Shown: one piece after another, positions 24,232 to 33,547 of the stretch
How positions within the stretch are numbered: position 1 is the stretch's first letter
How the letters are laid out: each line of letters opens with the position of its first letter
DNA from: an uncultured Flavobacteriaceae bacterium
GTDB taxonomy: Bacteria > Bacteroidota > Bacteroidia > Flavobacteriales > Flavobacteriaceae
Direction: 5' to 3'
NCBI GenBank assembly: GCA_943787295.1
Contig: CALSLW010000001.1
Coordinates: forward strand, 577,501-641,500
DNA: 64,000 bases
Notes under the pieces: model-generated
What the model was told of the DNA's origin: nothing
The model's input: only the letters and a program-made list of their open reading frames with translations
Databases searched by the model: none
Position numbers and translations under genes: made by a program

Positions 24232-27200
24232 ATGAGTTTTGTAAATAATCTCTTAAAAGTTTTTGTTGGTGATAAAACCAAGAAAGACCTCAAATCTATT
24301 CTTCCACTTGTAGATGCTGTAAAAAGTCATGAAGCTGCTTTTGAAACACTAAGCCATGACGAGTTACGTGCTAAAACAATAGCATTTAAGGAAGAAATAA
24401 AAGCTGCCAGAGCAGACTTTGATCAAAAAATCGCTCAATACAAAGAAGATATCAGTGCTACAGAAGACATTGATCAAAGAGAACAGCTCTACAACAGCAT
24501 CGATCAATTAGAAAAAGAAGCACTAACTGTTACAGAAAAAGTACTCTTAGAACTCCTTCCTGAAGCATTTGCAACCGTTAAAGAAACCGCAAAACGCTTT
24601 GTAAATAACACTAAAATAGAAGTCACTGCATCTGAATTTGATCGCCAGATCTCTGGTGAAAAAGCCTATGTCAACCTTCAAGGTGACAAAGCACTGTGGT
24701 CTAATAGTTGGGATGCTGCTGGGAAAGACATCATCTGGGACATGATCCACTATGACGTCCAATTAATTGGTGGTATCGCAATGCACCAAGGTAAAATTGC
24801 CGAGATGCAAACAGGAGAAGGTAAAACCCTTGTTGCTACCCTTCCAGTGTACCTTAACGCCCTTGCGGGAAAAGGAGTACATCTTGTTACAGTAAATGAC
24901 TACCTCGCAAAACGAGATAGCGCATGGATGGCACCTATCTTTCAATTTCATGGGCTTAGTGTCGACTGTATCGACTATCACACACCCAATAGTGAAGAAC
25001 GCAGAAAAGCATATTTAGCAGACATTACCTATGGAACCAATAACGAATTTGGTTTTGACTACTTAAGGGACAATATGTCACATACTCCGCAAGACCTTGT
25101 GCAGCGAAAACATCACTTCGCTATTGTAGATGAAGTAGATTCTGTCTTGGTCGATGATGCACGAACACCTTTGATCATTTCTGGTCCTATTCCAGAAGGA
25201 GACAGGCATGAATTTGATGCGCTAAAGCCAAAGGTAGCAGATCTCTTTACCAAACAACGCACTATGCTTACCGCACTATTAGCAGAAGCAAAAAGCAAAA
25301 TTAATGCGGGTGATAAAGAAGAGGGAGCAATTTTACTCTTTAGAGTATATCGCGGCTTACCAAAAAACAAAGCCCTCATTAAATTCTTGAGTGAAGAAGG
25401 AGTCAAACAACTACTTCAAAAAACAGAAAACTTCTACATGCAAGACAACAATCGTGAGATGCATGTGATCGATGCCGAACTTTATTTTGTCATTGACGAG
25501 AAAAACAATTCGGTAGAATTAACTGACAAAGGAGTAGAATACCTTTCTGAAAGCGTTCAAGACAAAGGCTTTTTTGTTCTTCCAGATATAGGGACAGAAA
25601 TTGCCAAAATTGAAAATCAAAAACTTGCTGTAGAAGAAGAAGCCGCACAAAAAGAAGTCCTTTTTAAAGACTTTGGGATCAAGAGTGAACGCATTCACAC
25701 CATGACCCAGCTTTTTAAAGCCTACACCCTCTTCGAAAAAGACACAGAATACGTTGTCATGGAGAACAAGGTGATGATTGTAGATGAACAAACCGGGCGT
25801 ATCATGGATGGTCGTCGATATTCAGACGGATTACACCAAGCCATTGAGGCCAAAGAAAATGTAAAGATTGAAGCGGCAACGCAAACATTTGCTACCGTTA
25901 CCTTGCAAAACTACTTCCGTATGTACCACAAACTTTCTGGTATGACAGGAACGGCGGTAACTGAAGCGGGAGAATTTTGGGAAATCTATCAATTAGACGT
26001 TGTTGAAATCCCCACAAATAGACCCATTGCACGTAAAGATCAAGAAGACTTGATTTATAAAACCAAACGTGAAAAATACAATGCCGTTATTGAAGAAGTC
26101 ACTAAACTTTCTCAACAAAAAAGACCGGTATTGATTGGAACAACCTCTGTTGAAATTTCTGAACTACTGAGTAAAATGCTCAACATTCGCAAAGTTCAGC
26201 ATAACGTACTGAATGCAAAACTGCATAAAAAAGAAGCAGATATTGTCGCAGAAGCAGGAAATCCTGGGGTAGTAACCATCGCAACAAATATGGCGGGACG
26301 TGGAACAGATATCAAATTATCTGATGCCGTTAAAGCGGCTGGTGGTCTTGCCATTATAGGAACAGAAAGACATGACTCTCGTCGTGTAGACAGACAGTTA
26401 AGAGGTCGTTCTGGGCGTCAAGGTGATCCAGGAAGTTCACAGTTTTTCGTTTCTTTAGAAGACAACCTCATGCGTCTTTTTGGTTCAGATCGTGTTGCAA
26501 AAGTAATGGATAGAATGGGCCTTGAAGAAGGTGAAGTAATCCAGCACTCGATGATGACAAAGTCTATCGAACGCGCACAGAAGAAAGTAGAAGAAAACAA
26601 CTTTGGCGTTCGTAAACGCCTCTTAGAATATGACGACGTGATGAACGCCCAACGCGAAGTCATTTATAAAAGAAGAAAACACGCCCTGCAAGGAGATCGT
26701 TTAAAAGTGGATATTGCCAATATGCTCTTTGAAACTTGCGAAGAGATTGTACTCAATAATAAAGCTACGAACGACTTTAAAAACTTTGAGTTTGAGATCA
26801 TCAGCACTTTTTCAATTACCGCTCCTGTTCTTGCAAGCGAATTCGAAAGCATGTCTGAGGGAGAGTTGATTGACAAACTCTATCAAACCACTTTTGATTA
26901 TTACAAGCAAAAAGGTGAAATCAACGCTACCCTGACCTTTCCAGTGATTAAAAATGTCTATGAGCGCCCTGGGAATAAGTTTGAAAAAATTGTCGTACCA
27001 TTTACAGACGGTACAAAAACATTAAATGTTGTAACGCATTTAGAGCAAGCTTACGCTTCCAAAGGAAAACAGCTTATCGAAGATTTTGAACGCAATATCA
27101 CTCTTGCATTAATAGATGATGCTTGGAAAAATCACTTGCGCAAAATGGATGAATTAAAACAATCTGTCCAATTAGCTGTACACGAACAAAAAGATCCACT

Positions 27201-27597
27201 ATTGATTTATAAGTTTGAAGCCTTTGAACTATTCAAACGCATGATTGGGAGCCTTAATAGAGAAGTGATTTCTTTCTTGTTAAAAGGGAGCATCCCCTCA
27301 CAAGACACTTCTATTCAGGAAGCTAAAACAAGTCGCTCCAAAGACAAGCTCAAAACCACTAAAGACAATGTCTTAAACTCTGAAGAGTTAGCCGAAAAGC
27401 AACGCGCCATAGGTGCTGGAGCAAGTGGACAACGACGTCAAGTGGTCGAAACCATTACTAGAGAGCTACCAAAAATTGGACGAAATGATCGTGTGACGAT
27501 TAAAAACACCATTACTGGAGAAAATAAAACCGTAAAATTCAAACAAGCTGAACCCCTTCTTACAAAAGGAGAATGGGTATTCGTTGAAAAAAATTAA
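24232..27597 (+). CDS. secA: preprotein translocase ATPase SecA
   Basis: The motor of Sec export, 1121 residues, the usual size for Bacteroidetes (E. coli has 901). NBD1 has Walker A MQTGEGKTLVA (residues about 190-200), then VDEVDSVLVDDARTPL. Bacteroidetes-type insertions enlarge the region around 350-480. The cross-linking domain and NBD2 follow, with NMAGRGTDIKL and RQLRGRSGRQGDPGSS. The C-terminus (PKIGRNDRVTIKNT...GEWVFVEKN) is conserved in the phylum but carries no Cys-rich SEC-C zinc motif. It has its own -7 box after a terminator, and a small gap leads to the desaturase gene. Confidence 0.97.
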   Translation: MSFVNNLLKVFVGDKTKKDLKSILPLVDAVKSHEAAFETLSHDELRAKTIAFKEEIKAARADFDQKIAQYKEDISATEDIDQREQLYNSIDQLEKEALTVTEKVLLELLPEAFATVKETAKRFVNNTKIEVTASEFDRQISGEKAYVNLQGDKALWSNSWDAAGKDIIWDMIHYDVQLIGGIAMHQGKIAEMQTGEGKTLVATLPVYLNALAGKGVHLVTVNDYLAKRDSAWMAPIFQFHGLSVDCIDYHTPNSEERRKAYLADITYGTNNEFGFDYLRDNMSHTPQDLVQRKHHFAIVDEVDSVLVDDARTPLIISGPIPEGDRHEFDALKPKVADLFTKQRTMLTALLAEAKSKINAGDKEEGAILLFRVYRGLPKNKALIKFLSEEGVKQLLQKTENFYMQDNNREMHVIDAELYFVIDEKNNSVELTDKGVEYLSESVQDKGFFVLPDIGTEIAKIENQKLAVEEEAAQKEVLFKDFGIKSERIHTMTQLFKAYTLFEKDTEYVVMENKVMIVDEQTGRIMDGRRYSDGLHQAIEAKENVKIEAATQTFATVTLQNYFRMYHKLSGMTGTAVTEAGEFWEIYQLDVVEIPTNRPIARKDQEDLIYKTKREKYNAVIEEVTKLSQQKRPVLIGTTSVEISELLSKMLNIRKVQHNVLNAKLHKKEADIVAEAGNPGVVTIATNMAGRGTDIKLSDAVKAAGGLAIIGTERHDSRRVDRQLRGRSGRQGDPGSSQFFVSLEDNLMRLFGSDRVAKVMDRMGLEEGEVIQHSMMTKSIERAQKKVEENNFGVRKRLLEYDDVMNAQREVIYKRRKHALQGDRLKVDIANMLFETCEEIVLNNKATNDFKNFEFEIISTFSITAPVLASEFESMSEGELIDKLYQTTFDYYKQKGEINATLTFPVIKNVYERPGNKFEKIVVPFTDGTKTLNVVTHLEQAYASKGKQLIEDFERNITLALIDDAWKNHLRKMDELKQSVQLAVHEQKDPLLIYKFEAFELFKRMIGSLNREVISFLLKGSIPSQDTSIQEAKTSRSKDKLKTTKDNVLNSEELAEKQRAIGAGASGQRRQVVETITRELPKIGRNDRVTIKNTITGENKTVKFKQAEPLLTKGEWVFVEKN

Positions 27598-27626
27598 TTC
27601 GTAACTTACATCAAAATATGTAGTTG

Positions 27627-28886
27627 ATGGAAATGTATGCGGAAATTTTGTTGATTGCCATCCCCAGTTTTTTGGTCTTAGTTTTGATTGAAATCGCCTA
27701 TGGGGCTTGGAAAAAAGAACAGACTTATACTTTGATGGATACCTTGTCCAGTCTTAGCTCTGGAATGACCAATATTTTAAAAGATGTTTTTGGGATTGGA
27801 CTTATTATTATCTCCTATCCTTTGTTAAAAAACGCCATAGGGTTAATTGAGATCGAAGAAAGCTTTTTCCTCTACTTTGTCGCTTTTATCTGTATTGATT
27901 TTGCCTCTTACTGGAACCATCGTCTCAACCATTCTATCAATGTTTTTTGGAATCGACATATTGTTCATCACAGTAGTGAGGAATTCAATCTAGCTTGTGC
28001 TTTACGTCAAAGTATTTCTAGCCTAATTGGTTTTGGCGCACTATTCCTTTTACCAGCGGCCCTTTTAGGAATTCCACATAAAGTAATTACTGTGCTTGCA
28101 CCTTTACACCTATTTGGTCAATTTTGGTATCATACCAGACATATTGGGAAGTTGGGTTGGTTAGAATATATTTTAGTTACTCCTTCTCAACATAGGGTTC
28201 ATCACGCGATTAACCCAGAGTATGTCGATAAAAATCTATCGGCCATATTTTGTTTATGGGATCGAATATTTGGAACTTTTCAGGAAGAATTAGAAGATGT
28301 TCCCTGTGTCTATGGCACCCTTAAACCGGTACAAACTTGGAATCCTGTCCTGATTAACTTTCAGCACAACTGGGGGTTAGCGAAAGATGCATGGTACGCA
28401 AAAAACTGGGGAGACAAACTAAAACTATGGTTTATGCCCACCGGTTGGCGCCCCGCTGATGTTGCAGCACGTTTTCCACGACCTATCGTAGAAAATGTGT
28501 TTGAACAAGAAAAGTATGCTCCTGTCTATACTTTAAAGCACAAACTAATCGCATTATTTCAATTTATAGGATTAAATACCTTTATCGTTTTATTTTTAAC
28601 CTCATTTGCGGATTTACACATTTCTTCGCAAGTGGCTTATGGGATTTTAATCTTTACAACCATCTTTGGGTTTACTTCTATCATGGATGGTCACAAATGG
28701 GCCTTTGTTTTTGAAATAACGCGATCGTTATTGGGTTTAATGATAATGTTTCATCCCTTTCAAGGTCGGGTATGGGAGGTGGACTATGCCTTTGCACTAG
28801 GCACAAGCGCCTATTTCTTTTTAAGCCTATGTGCTACCCTGTGGATGTATCAATCGCTCCCTAAACACAAGCCTATTACGTCCTAA
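27627..28886 (+). CDS. sterol desaturase/fatty acid hydroxylase family membrane protein (AGMO-like)
   Basis: A 419-residue membrane di-iron oxygenase. Four His clusters are visible: HRLNH (about 97-101), HIVHHS (about 110-115), WYHTRH (about 168-173) and HRVHHA (about 189-194). Several membrane helices flank them, and a C-terminal bundle of four helices (about 310-419) resembles the alkylglycerol monooxygenase layout. It probably hydroxylates or cleaves a lipid; the substrate is unknown. ATG 27627 was chosen over an adjacent TTG. It starts 29 nt after secA and its stop is 2 nt before the glycosyltransferase start, so it leads a three-gene operon. Confidence 0.88.
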   Translation: MEMYAEILLIAIPSFLVLVLIEIAYGAWKKEQTYTLMDTLSSLSSGMTNILKDVFGIGLIIISYPLLKNAIGLIEIEESFFLYFVAFICIDFASYWNHRLNHSINVFWNRHIVHHSSEEFNLACALRQSISSLIGFGALFLLPAALLGIPHKVITVLAPLHLFGQFWYHTRHIGKLGWLEYILVTPSQHRVHHAINPEYVDKNLSAIFCLWDRIFGTFQEELEDVPCVYGTLKPVQTWNPVLINFQHNWGLAKDAWYAKNWGDKLKLWFMPTGWRPADVAARFPRPIVENVFEQEKYAPVYTLKHKLIALFQFIGLNTFIVLFLTSFADLHISSQVAYGILIFTTIFGFTSIMDGHKWAFVFEITRSLLGLMIMFHPFQGRVWEVDYAFALGTSAYFFLSLCATLWMYQSLPKHKPITS

Positions 28887-28888
28887 AA

Positions 28889-30022
28889 ATGACGCAAGAA
28901 AAGCCCCTAGATTTTTTACTTCTTGGCCCAGCAGCACCCTACCGCGGTGGCATAGCTGTTACCCAACATGCTCTAGCAAAAAGTCTAACCGATCTGGGCT
29001 ATAAGGTCAAACTCTTCACCTTTACAAAGCTTTACCCCGCTTTGCTCTTTCCTGGAAAAACCCAGTTTACAGCAGAACCAGAAAACCAACCTCTTTCCAT
29101 CGATAGGAAAGTTCATGCTTATCATCCATTCCAATGGAAAAGTGTAGCCAAATCAATTAATCAATTACACCCTAAAGCGGTAGTGTTTCGTTACTGGACA
29201 CCTTTTCTAGCACCCTGTTATAACGCCATTGCTAAACGGCTTAATCCTTCTATTAAAAAAGTAGGCTGGGTAGATAATTGGCAAGCACACGAACCTAAGT
29301 CCTGGGATAGATTTCTAACCCAGCGATTTGAAAAATCCATGGATCTTTTCAGCACTTTATCTTCTGCAGTTGCCAAAGAAATTAAAGGCAATAGCCAAAA
29401 AAAGATTTGGGGAAAGATGCATCCAATTGAAGCTAACTTACCTCCAAAAGTAGACCAAAAAGAAGCGCGAAAAAAACTCAATTTGCCTGAAGATAAAACA
29501 GCCATACTCTTCTTTGGCCTGATAAGACCTTATAAAGGTTTAGCCCTTTTAATCGAAGCCTTAAAATACCACCCAGAAAAGCATTTGTTTATTGTGGGAG
29601 AATGTTATGAAAAATGGAGAAGCTACCAGCAATTAATTGAGCGATATCAGCTCGAAAAACAAATCACTGTGGTTAATCGATTTGTATCTTACAAAGAGGC
29701 GGCAATTTATTTTTCTGCAGTTGATGCGACCATACTCCCCTACACTAGCGCAACACAAAGTGGTGTTGTAGCCCTGGCCTACCACTATGAAACTCCACTA
29801 GTCGTGACAAAACATCCGGGCTTAATTCAAGCTGTAGCTCAAGATAAAACTGGTTGTATTTGTCTACCAGAAATCAATGACATCAAAGAGGCTATAACTG
29901 CAGTTACTGAAACAGCAAGAAACAAGACCTTTAGAGAGAACTTAAAGCAAACCAAAGTCAACTATTCTTGGGAAAATTATGCCAAAGAATGGGCAAATTT
30001 CATTTTACATGAAGAAACATAA
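28889..30022 (+). CDS. glycosyltransferase, GT4-like
   Basis: A 377-residue cytoplasmic glycosyltransferase of the GT-B fold. The N-terminal domain begins LLLGPAAPYRGGIAVTQHALA, the Gly-rich acceptor loop. The C-terminal domain has ILFFGLIRPYKGLALLIEAL, then ADATILPYTSATQSGVVALAYHYE, the donor site. Donor sugar and acceptor are unknown. It follows the desaturase gene after 2 nt, and its end overlaps the next gene by 14 nt. The setting suggests a glycolipid or a compatible-solute pathway; neither is proven. Confidence 0.85.
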   Translation: MTQEKPLDFLLLGPAAPYRGGIAVTQHALAKSLTDLGYKVKLFTFTKLYPALLFPGKTQFTAEPENQPLSIDRKVHAYHPFQWKSVAKSINQLHPKAVVFRYWTPFLAPCYNAIAKRLNPSIKKVGWVDNWQAHEPKSWDRFLTQRFEKSMDLFSTLSSAVAKEIKGNSQKKIWGKMHPIEANLPPKVDQKEARKKLNLPEDKTAILFFGLIRPYKGLALLIEALKYHPEKHLFIVGECYEKWRSYQQLIERYQLEKQITVVNRFVSYKEAAIYFSAVDATILPYTSATQSGVVALAYHYETPLVVTKHPGLIQAVAQDKTGCICLPEINDIKEAITAVTETARNKTFRENLKQTKVNYSWENYAKEWANFILHEET

Positions 30023-30827
30023 TATTCGACTAATTTGTAGTGATATCGATGGGACACTCTTAGATAAAAACCGAGAGTTATCTTCAAAAACGAGAGCTGT
30101 TTTTGGGCAATTAAAAGATATTTATCCCTCTGTATTAATCTCTTCTCGAATGCCTAAATCTTTACGCCAACTTCAGGCAGAACTTGGCATTGAGAATGAT
30201 CCTATCATTGCCTATAATGGGAGCTTGATTCAATGGAAAGGTGAAACACTTTTTAGCCAAGAAATGCCTTTTGCTTTGTTAGAAAAAATGGTAGAATATA
30301 CCAAAGGAACGAATATTCATCTAAGCCTTTATCACAAAGATGAATGGGTTGTCCCTGCAGACGATTACTGGGCAAAAAGAGAGGCTCATAATACTAAAGT
30401 TGCTCCTATTATTGCCCCTTTAGCCGCAAGCCTTGCAGATTGGAGAAAGCGCAATATTAGTGCGCATAAAGTAATGTGTATGGGCGAGGAAGAAGAAATT
30501 GAAGTGTTGTATCAACAATTACAATTGCATCAAAATGAAATCAATGCCTACCGTTCTAAAAACACTTATATCGAAGTAAGCCATATTGAACAAGACAAGG
30601 CATCGGCGCTTTCGTTACTATTGCAGCAAAAATATTCTGAAATAGAAATGGAAAATGTTGTGGCTTTTGGGGATAATTATAATGATACCACCTTATTAGA
30701 AAATGCAGGTTTAGGGGTAGCAGTAGCTAATGCAAAAGAAGAGGTACTCAAAAGCTCAAACACTGTTTGTAAAGCTAATATAGAGGATGGAGTAGCATTA
30801 TATCTAGAAGCGTTATTACTGCAATAG
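30009..30827 (+). CDS. Cof-type HAD family phosphatase
   Basis: A 272-residue cytoplasmic phosphatase of HAD subfamily IIB. Motif I is CSDIDGTLLDKNREL (nucleophile Asp, then Asp acid/base), motif II Ser in VLISSRM, and motif IV GDNYNDTTLLENAGLGVAVANA. The cap domain lies between (about 85-190). These enzymes act on sugar phosphates and similar small molecules. I chose ATG 30009 (MKKHNIRLICSD), overlapping the glycosyltransferase end by 14 nt; an ATG 30 nt upstream is less likely. Confidence 0.9.
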   Translation: MKKHNIRLICSDIDGTLLDKNRELSSKTRAVFGQLKDIYPSVLISSRMPKSLRQLQAELGIENDPIIAYNGSLIQWKGETLFSQEMPFALLEKMVEYTKGTNIHLSLYHKDEWVVPADDYWAKREAHNTKVAPIIAPLAASLADWRKRNISAHKVMCMGEEEEIEVLYQQLQLHQNEINAYRSKNTYIEVSHIEQDKASALSLLLQQKYSEIEMENVVAFGDNYNDTTLLENAGLGVAVANAKEEVLKSSNTVCKANIEDGVALYLEALLLQ

Positions 30828-30857
30828 GTTTTCTATCCCAGTAGTGCTTTATCAAGA

Positions 30858-31271
30858 TTAGGCATCCCTATTCTTTAGGCTTTCGGCGATGATGTACTTG
30901 AATTTTGTGGTACTCCAGCCATGGTCACGACTAACAAAATGTACTGGAATTCCAAACTGGTCACCTGTATAGGATTTTCCGATGTAATCGTCTCCTAAAA
31001 ATCTAATCCCAAAATCGTTCTCTTGGATTAGTTCCAATAGATCTTTTTCATAGGTATACACCAAAACCTCATCGACATAAACATTTGACATCAATTGCTC
31101 GATCCGTTCTTCTGTAGAGAGAATGGGTTGCAGTTTTTCTGGTCGCTCAATAGAGGGATCTGTTTGCAACAAGATGGTGAAATGATCACAATTTGCTTTA
31201 CACTCCTTAAATAACTGAATGTATCCCGGGTGGAGTATATCAAAATTTCCTGCGGTGAATCCTTTTTTCAT
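30858..31271 (-). CDS. cytidylyltransferase-like nucleotidyltransferase (TagD family) with HPGY motif
   Basis: A 137-residue Rossmann nucleotidyltransferase resembling glycerol-3-phosphate cytidylyltransferase. The N-terminus FTAGNFDILHPGYIQLF has the family position of HxGH, but the second His is Tyr (HPGY). The C-terminal HGWSTTKFK matches the RTEGISTT-type nucleotide loop. The substrate is unknown and activity is uncertain, since the HxGH His residues normally bind the phosphates. It lies 7 nt after otsAB on the minus strand, so it is probably cotranscribed with it. Confidence 0.75.
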   Translation of the reverse strand: MKKGFTAGNFDILHPGYIQLFKECKANCDHFTILLQTDPSIERPEKLQPILSTEERIEQLMSNVYVDEVLVYTYEKDLLELIQENDFGIRFLGDDYIGKSYTGDQFGIPVHFVSRDHGWSTTKFKYIIAESLKNRDA

Positions 31272-31278
31272 AGCTCGA

Positions 31279-33483
31279 TTATTTTGTAAAGTTATTTAAA
31301 ATATCAATTAATTTATCTGAACTGCCCACGGTGTACTTCGCGGCAGTTTGTTTGTGTCCTATTTTGATGGAAATAACCTCTTCTGGAAGCTTTTCAAACA
31401 TATCCTCATCTGTAACGTCGTCTCCTGCAACAAATACAAAGTCGTATTCTTGGCTAGAAAATAAATCAAAGGCTGCAATTCCTTTATTGATCCCAGCAGG
31501 AATCACTTCAATAATCTTGTTTCCTTCCATGATGCTAATTTCATTAGAGATCATACTGGACAAAACCGTTTTTAACTCCTCGGCTTTATTGACGCCTAAT
31601 TCTGGATCAGTTTTACGATAATGCCACACCAGGGAATTCTTTTTATGCTCGATAAGTGTTCCGGGAGTGTTGTCTGTAAACTGCTGCAATACGGGAAGTA
31701 TATGCGTCATCCAATCGTTGTTGGTTGGATGCTTGTCAATCCATTCGTCAGTTTGTGCATGCCTGATAAAATGACCGTGTTCTGCCACTAAAGTAATGGC
31801 TTTATTCGTAAATACTTTTTCTAAAAAGGACATGGGTCTCCCGCTAATGATGACAAGATCATTGGAGTCGTCCTCACTCAACTGATTTATTGTATTGAGC
31901 ACATGTTTATTTGGCAAGGCCTTATTGCGCATCTTATGAAATTTGACCAATGTCCCATCATAATCTAACAATAACAATCTTTTATGGGTGGCTTTGTAAT
32001 CTTTGGCTATGCCATTGATAATATCCTCTGTGATACGAACACTCTTGTGTTGCTGCGAATCGATTGCAATAGCAGACAATCGCTCTAAAAAGTTATCTGA
32101 CCAAAAGGTTACGTTATAGCGTCTAATACGCTCGCGAAGCTCAATATTGCGCTCTAGCTGTTCGTCTTCGGGCATATTGATGGCCTCATAAATCGATTCA
32201 GACAAACCTTTGATGTCAAAAGGATTAACGGTTAAAGATTGATGCAATTCTTTTGATGCACCGGCTAATTCACTTAAGATCAAAACGCCTTTATTGTCGA
32301 CTCGTGTAGCGAGGTATTCTTTTGCTACTAGGTTCATTCCGTCTCTTAAAGGAGTCACCATGGCGATGTCTGACAAGCAATAAAAATCAATCAAATCATC
32401 AAAATCAAAAGAACGATAGTAATACCAAATTGGGGTCCAATTGACCGTTGCAAACTTTCCGTTTACTCTCCCGATAATTTCGTCTGTATCTCTTTTGAGT
32501 TTTTTGTAGTGAGAAACGTTTGTCCTTGAGGGGACAGAAACCATGACTAATCTCACCTTTTCTTGATATTGAGGATATTGTTCTAGGAAGTATTCAAAGG
32601 ATTTAATGCGGTTGATGACGCCTTTTGAGTAATCTAATCGATCAATTGAAAGGATGATTTTTCCATCGCTAGAAGCTTTGTGGCGCTCTAATTCTGTTCT
32701 AAAAGTTGAAAAATCTTCTTGCTTTACCGCCTGGTGCTTCATGGCGGTATTTTCAAACTTTTCAAAGTCGATCCCCATAGGGAAAGTATCTACAGTGATT
32801 TCGCGTTCAGCTTGTTTGACTATATTATAGTTGACCTGCAGATGTAAATGTCTTTTAACTGAGCTAATAAAATGGCGCTGGTAATCATAGGTGTGAAAAC
32901 CGATTAAATCTGCGCCCAGCATCCCGTTGAGCAGTTCATCCCGTTTTGGGAAAATCCTAAAGATCTCAAAAGAAGGAAACGGAATATGCAAGAAGAAACC
33001 AATGGTTACATCTTTTCGAACCGATTTGACCATCTCTGGAACAAGCAGTAATTGATAGTCATGAATCCACACTTTATCACCGGCTTCAATTTCTTCGAGG
33101 ATGGCATCGGCAAACTTTTGGTTTACCTCAACATAAGATTCCCATTGAGCCTCGTCGAATTCTACATATTGTTTAAAGTAGTGGAATAAAGGCCAGATAC
33201 ATTTATTAGACAAGCCCAAGTAAAAGTCATCAATCTCATTTTCTGATAATGAAATGGGTTTGTAGTTTTGTTGATTTAGTTCTTTTGAAAGGGTTCTGTA
33301 ATCTTCTTCTTCAATTTCTTCAGCACTTATTCCAGCCCATCCAATCCACAAAGTTTTGCCATTTTCGTGAACTGTCTTAAGTCCTGTTGCTAATCCTCCA
33401 GAAGTAGGACTAAATTTCCATTGATTATTAAGTTTATCAATTTTTACAGGTAGTCTATTTGAAACGATAATGTATTTTGACAT
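31279..33483 (-). CDS. otsAB: bifunctional trehalose-6-phosphate synthase/trehalose-phosphatase
   Basis: A 734-residue fusion making trehalose in two steps from nucleotide-glucose and glucose-6-phosphate. Residues 1-460 are the GT20 synthase (SNRLPVKIDK, SGGLATGL, VWIHDYQLLLVP, IGFFLHIPFPSFEIF). Residues about 490-734 are the HAD phosphatase OtsB (LLLLDYDGTLVKF motif I, VISGRP motif II, VAGDDVTDEDMF motif IV). Both halves look intact. Trehalose is a compatible solute and stress protectant. Divergent from a GH15 hydrolase gene with 64 nt between starts; no consensus promoter box is clear there. Confidence 0.95.
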   Translation of the reverse strand: MSKYIIVSNRLPVKIDKLNNQWKFSPTSGGLATGLKTVHENGKTLWIGWAGISAEEIEEEDYRTLSKELNQQNYKPISLSENEIDDFYLGLSNKCIWPLFHYFKQYVEFDEAQWESYVEVNQKFADAILEEIEAGDKVWIHDYQLLLVPEMVKSVRKDVTIGFFLHIPFPSFEIFRIFPKRDELLNGMLGADLIGFHTYDYQRHFISSVKRHLHLQVNYNIVKQAEREITVDTFPMGIDFEKFENTAMKHQAVKQEDFSTFRTELERHKASSDGKIILSIDRLDYSKGVINRIKSFEYFLEQYPQYQEKVRLVMVSVPSRTNVSHYKKLKRDTDEIIGRVNGKFATVNWTPIWYYYRSFDFDDLIDFYCLSDIAMVTPLRDGMNLVAKEYLATRVDNKGVLILSELAGASKELHQSLTVNPFDIKGLSESIYEAINMPEDEQLERNIELRERIRRYNVTFWSDNFLERLSAIAIDSQQHKSVRITEDIINGIAKDYKATHKRLLLLDYDGTLVKFHKMRNKALPNKHVLNTINQLSEDDSNDLVIISGRPMSFLEKVFTNKAITLVAEHGHFIRHAQTDEWIDKHPTNNDWMTHILPVLQQFTDNTPGTLIEHKKNSLVWHYRKTDPELGVNKAEELKTVLSSMISNEISIMEGNKIIEVIPAGINKGIAAFDLFSSQEYDFVFVAGDDVTDEDMFEKLPEEVISIKIGHKQTAAKYTVGSSDKLIDILNNFTK

Positions 33484-33547
33484 AATTTCGTGTAGGTTGT
33501 TTTAAACTTTATAGTGTATAAAATTAAAATTTAATAAACAGTTTTTT

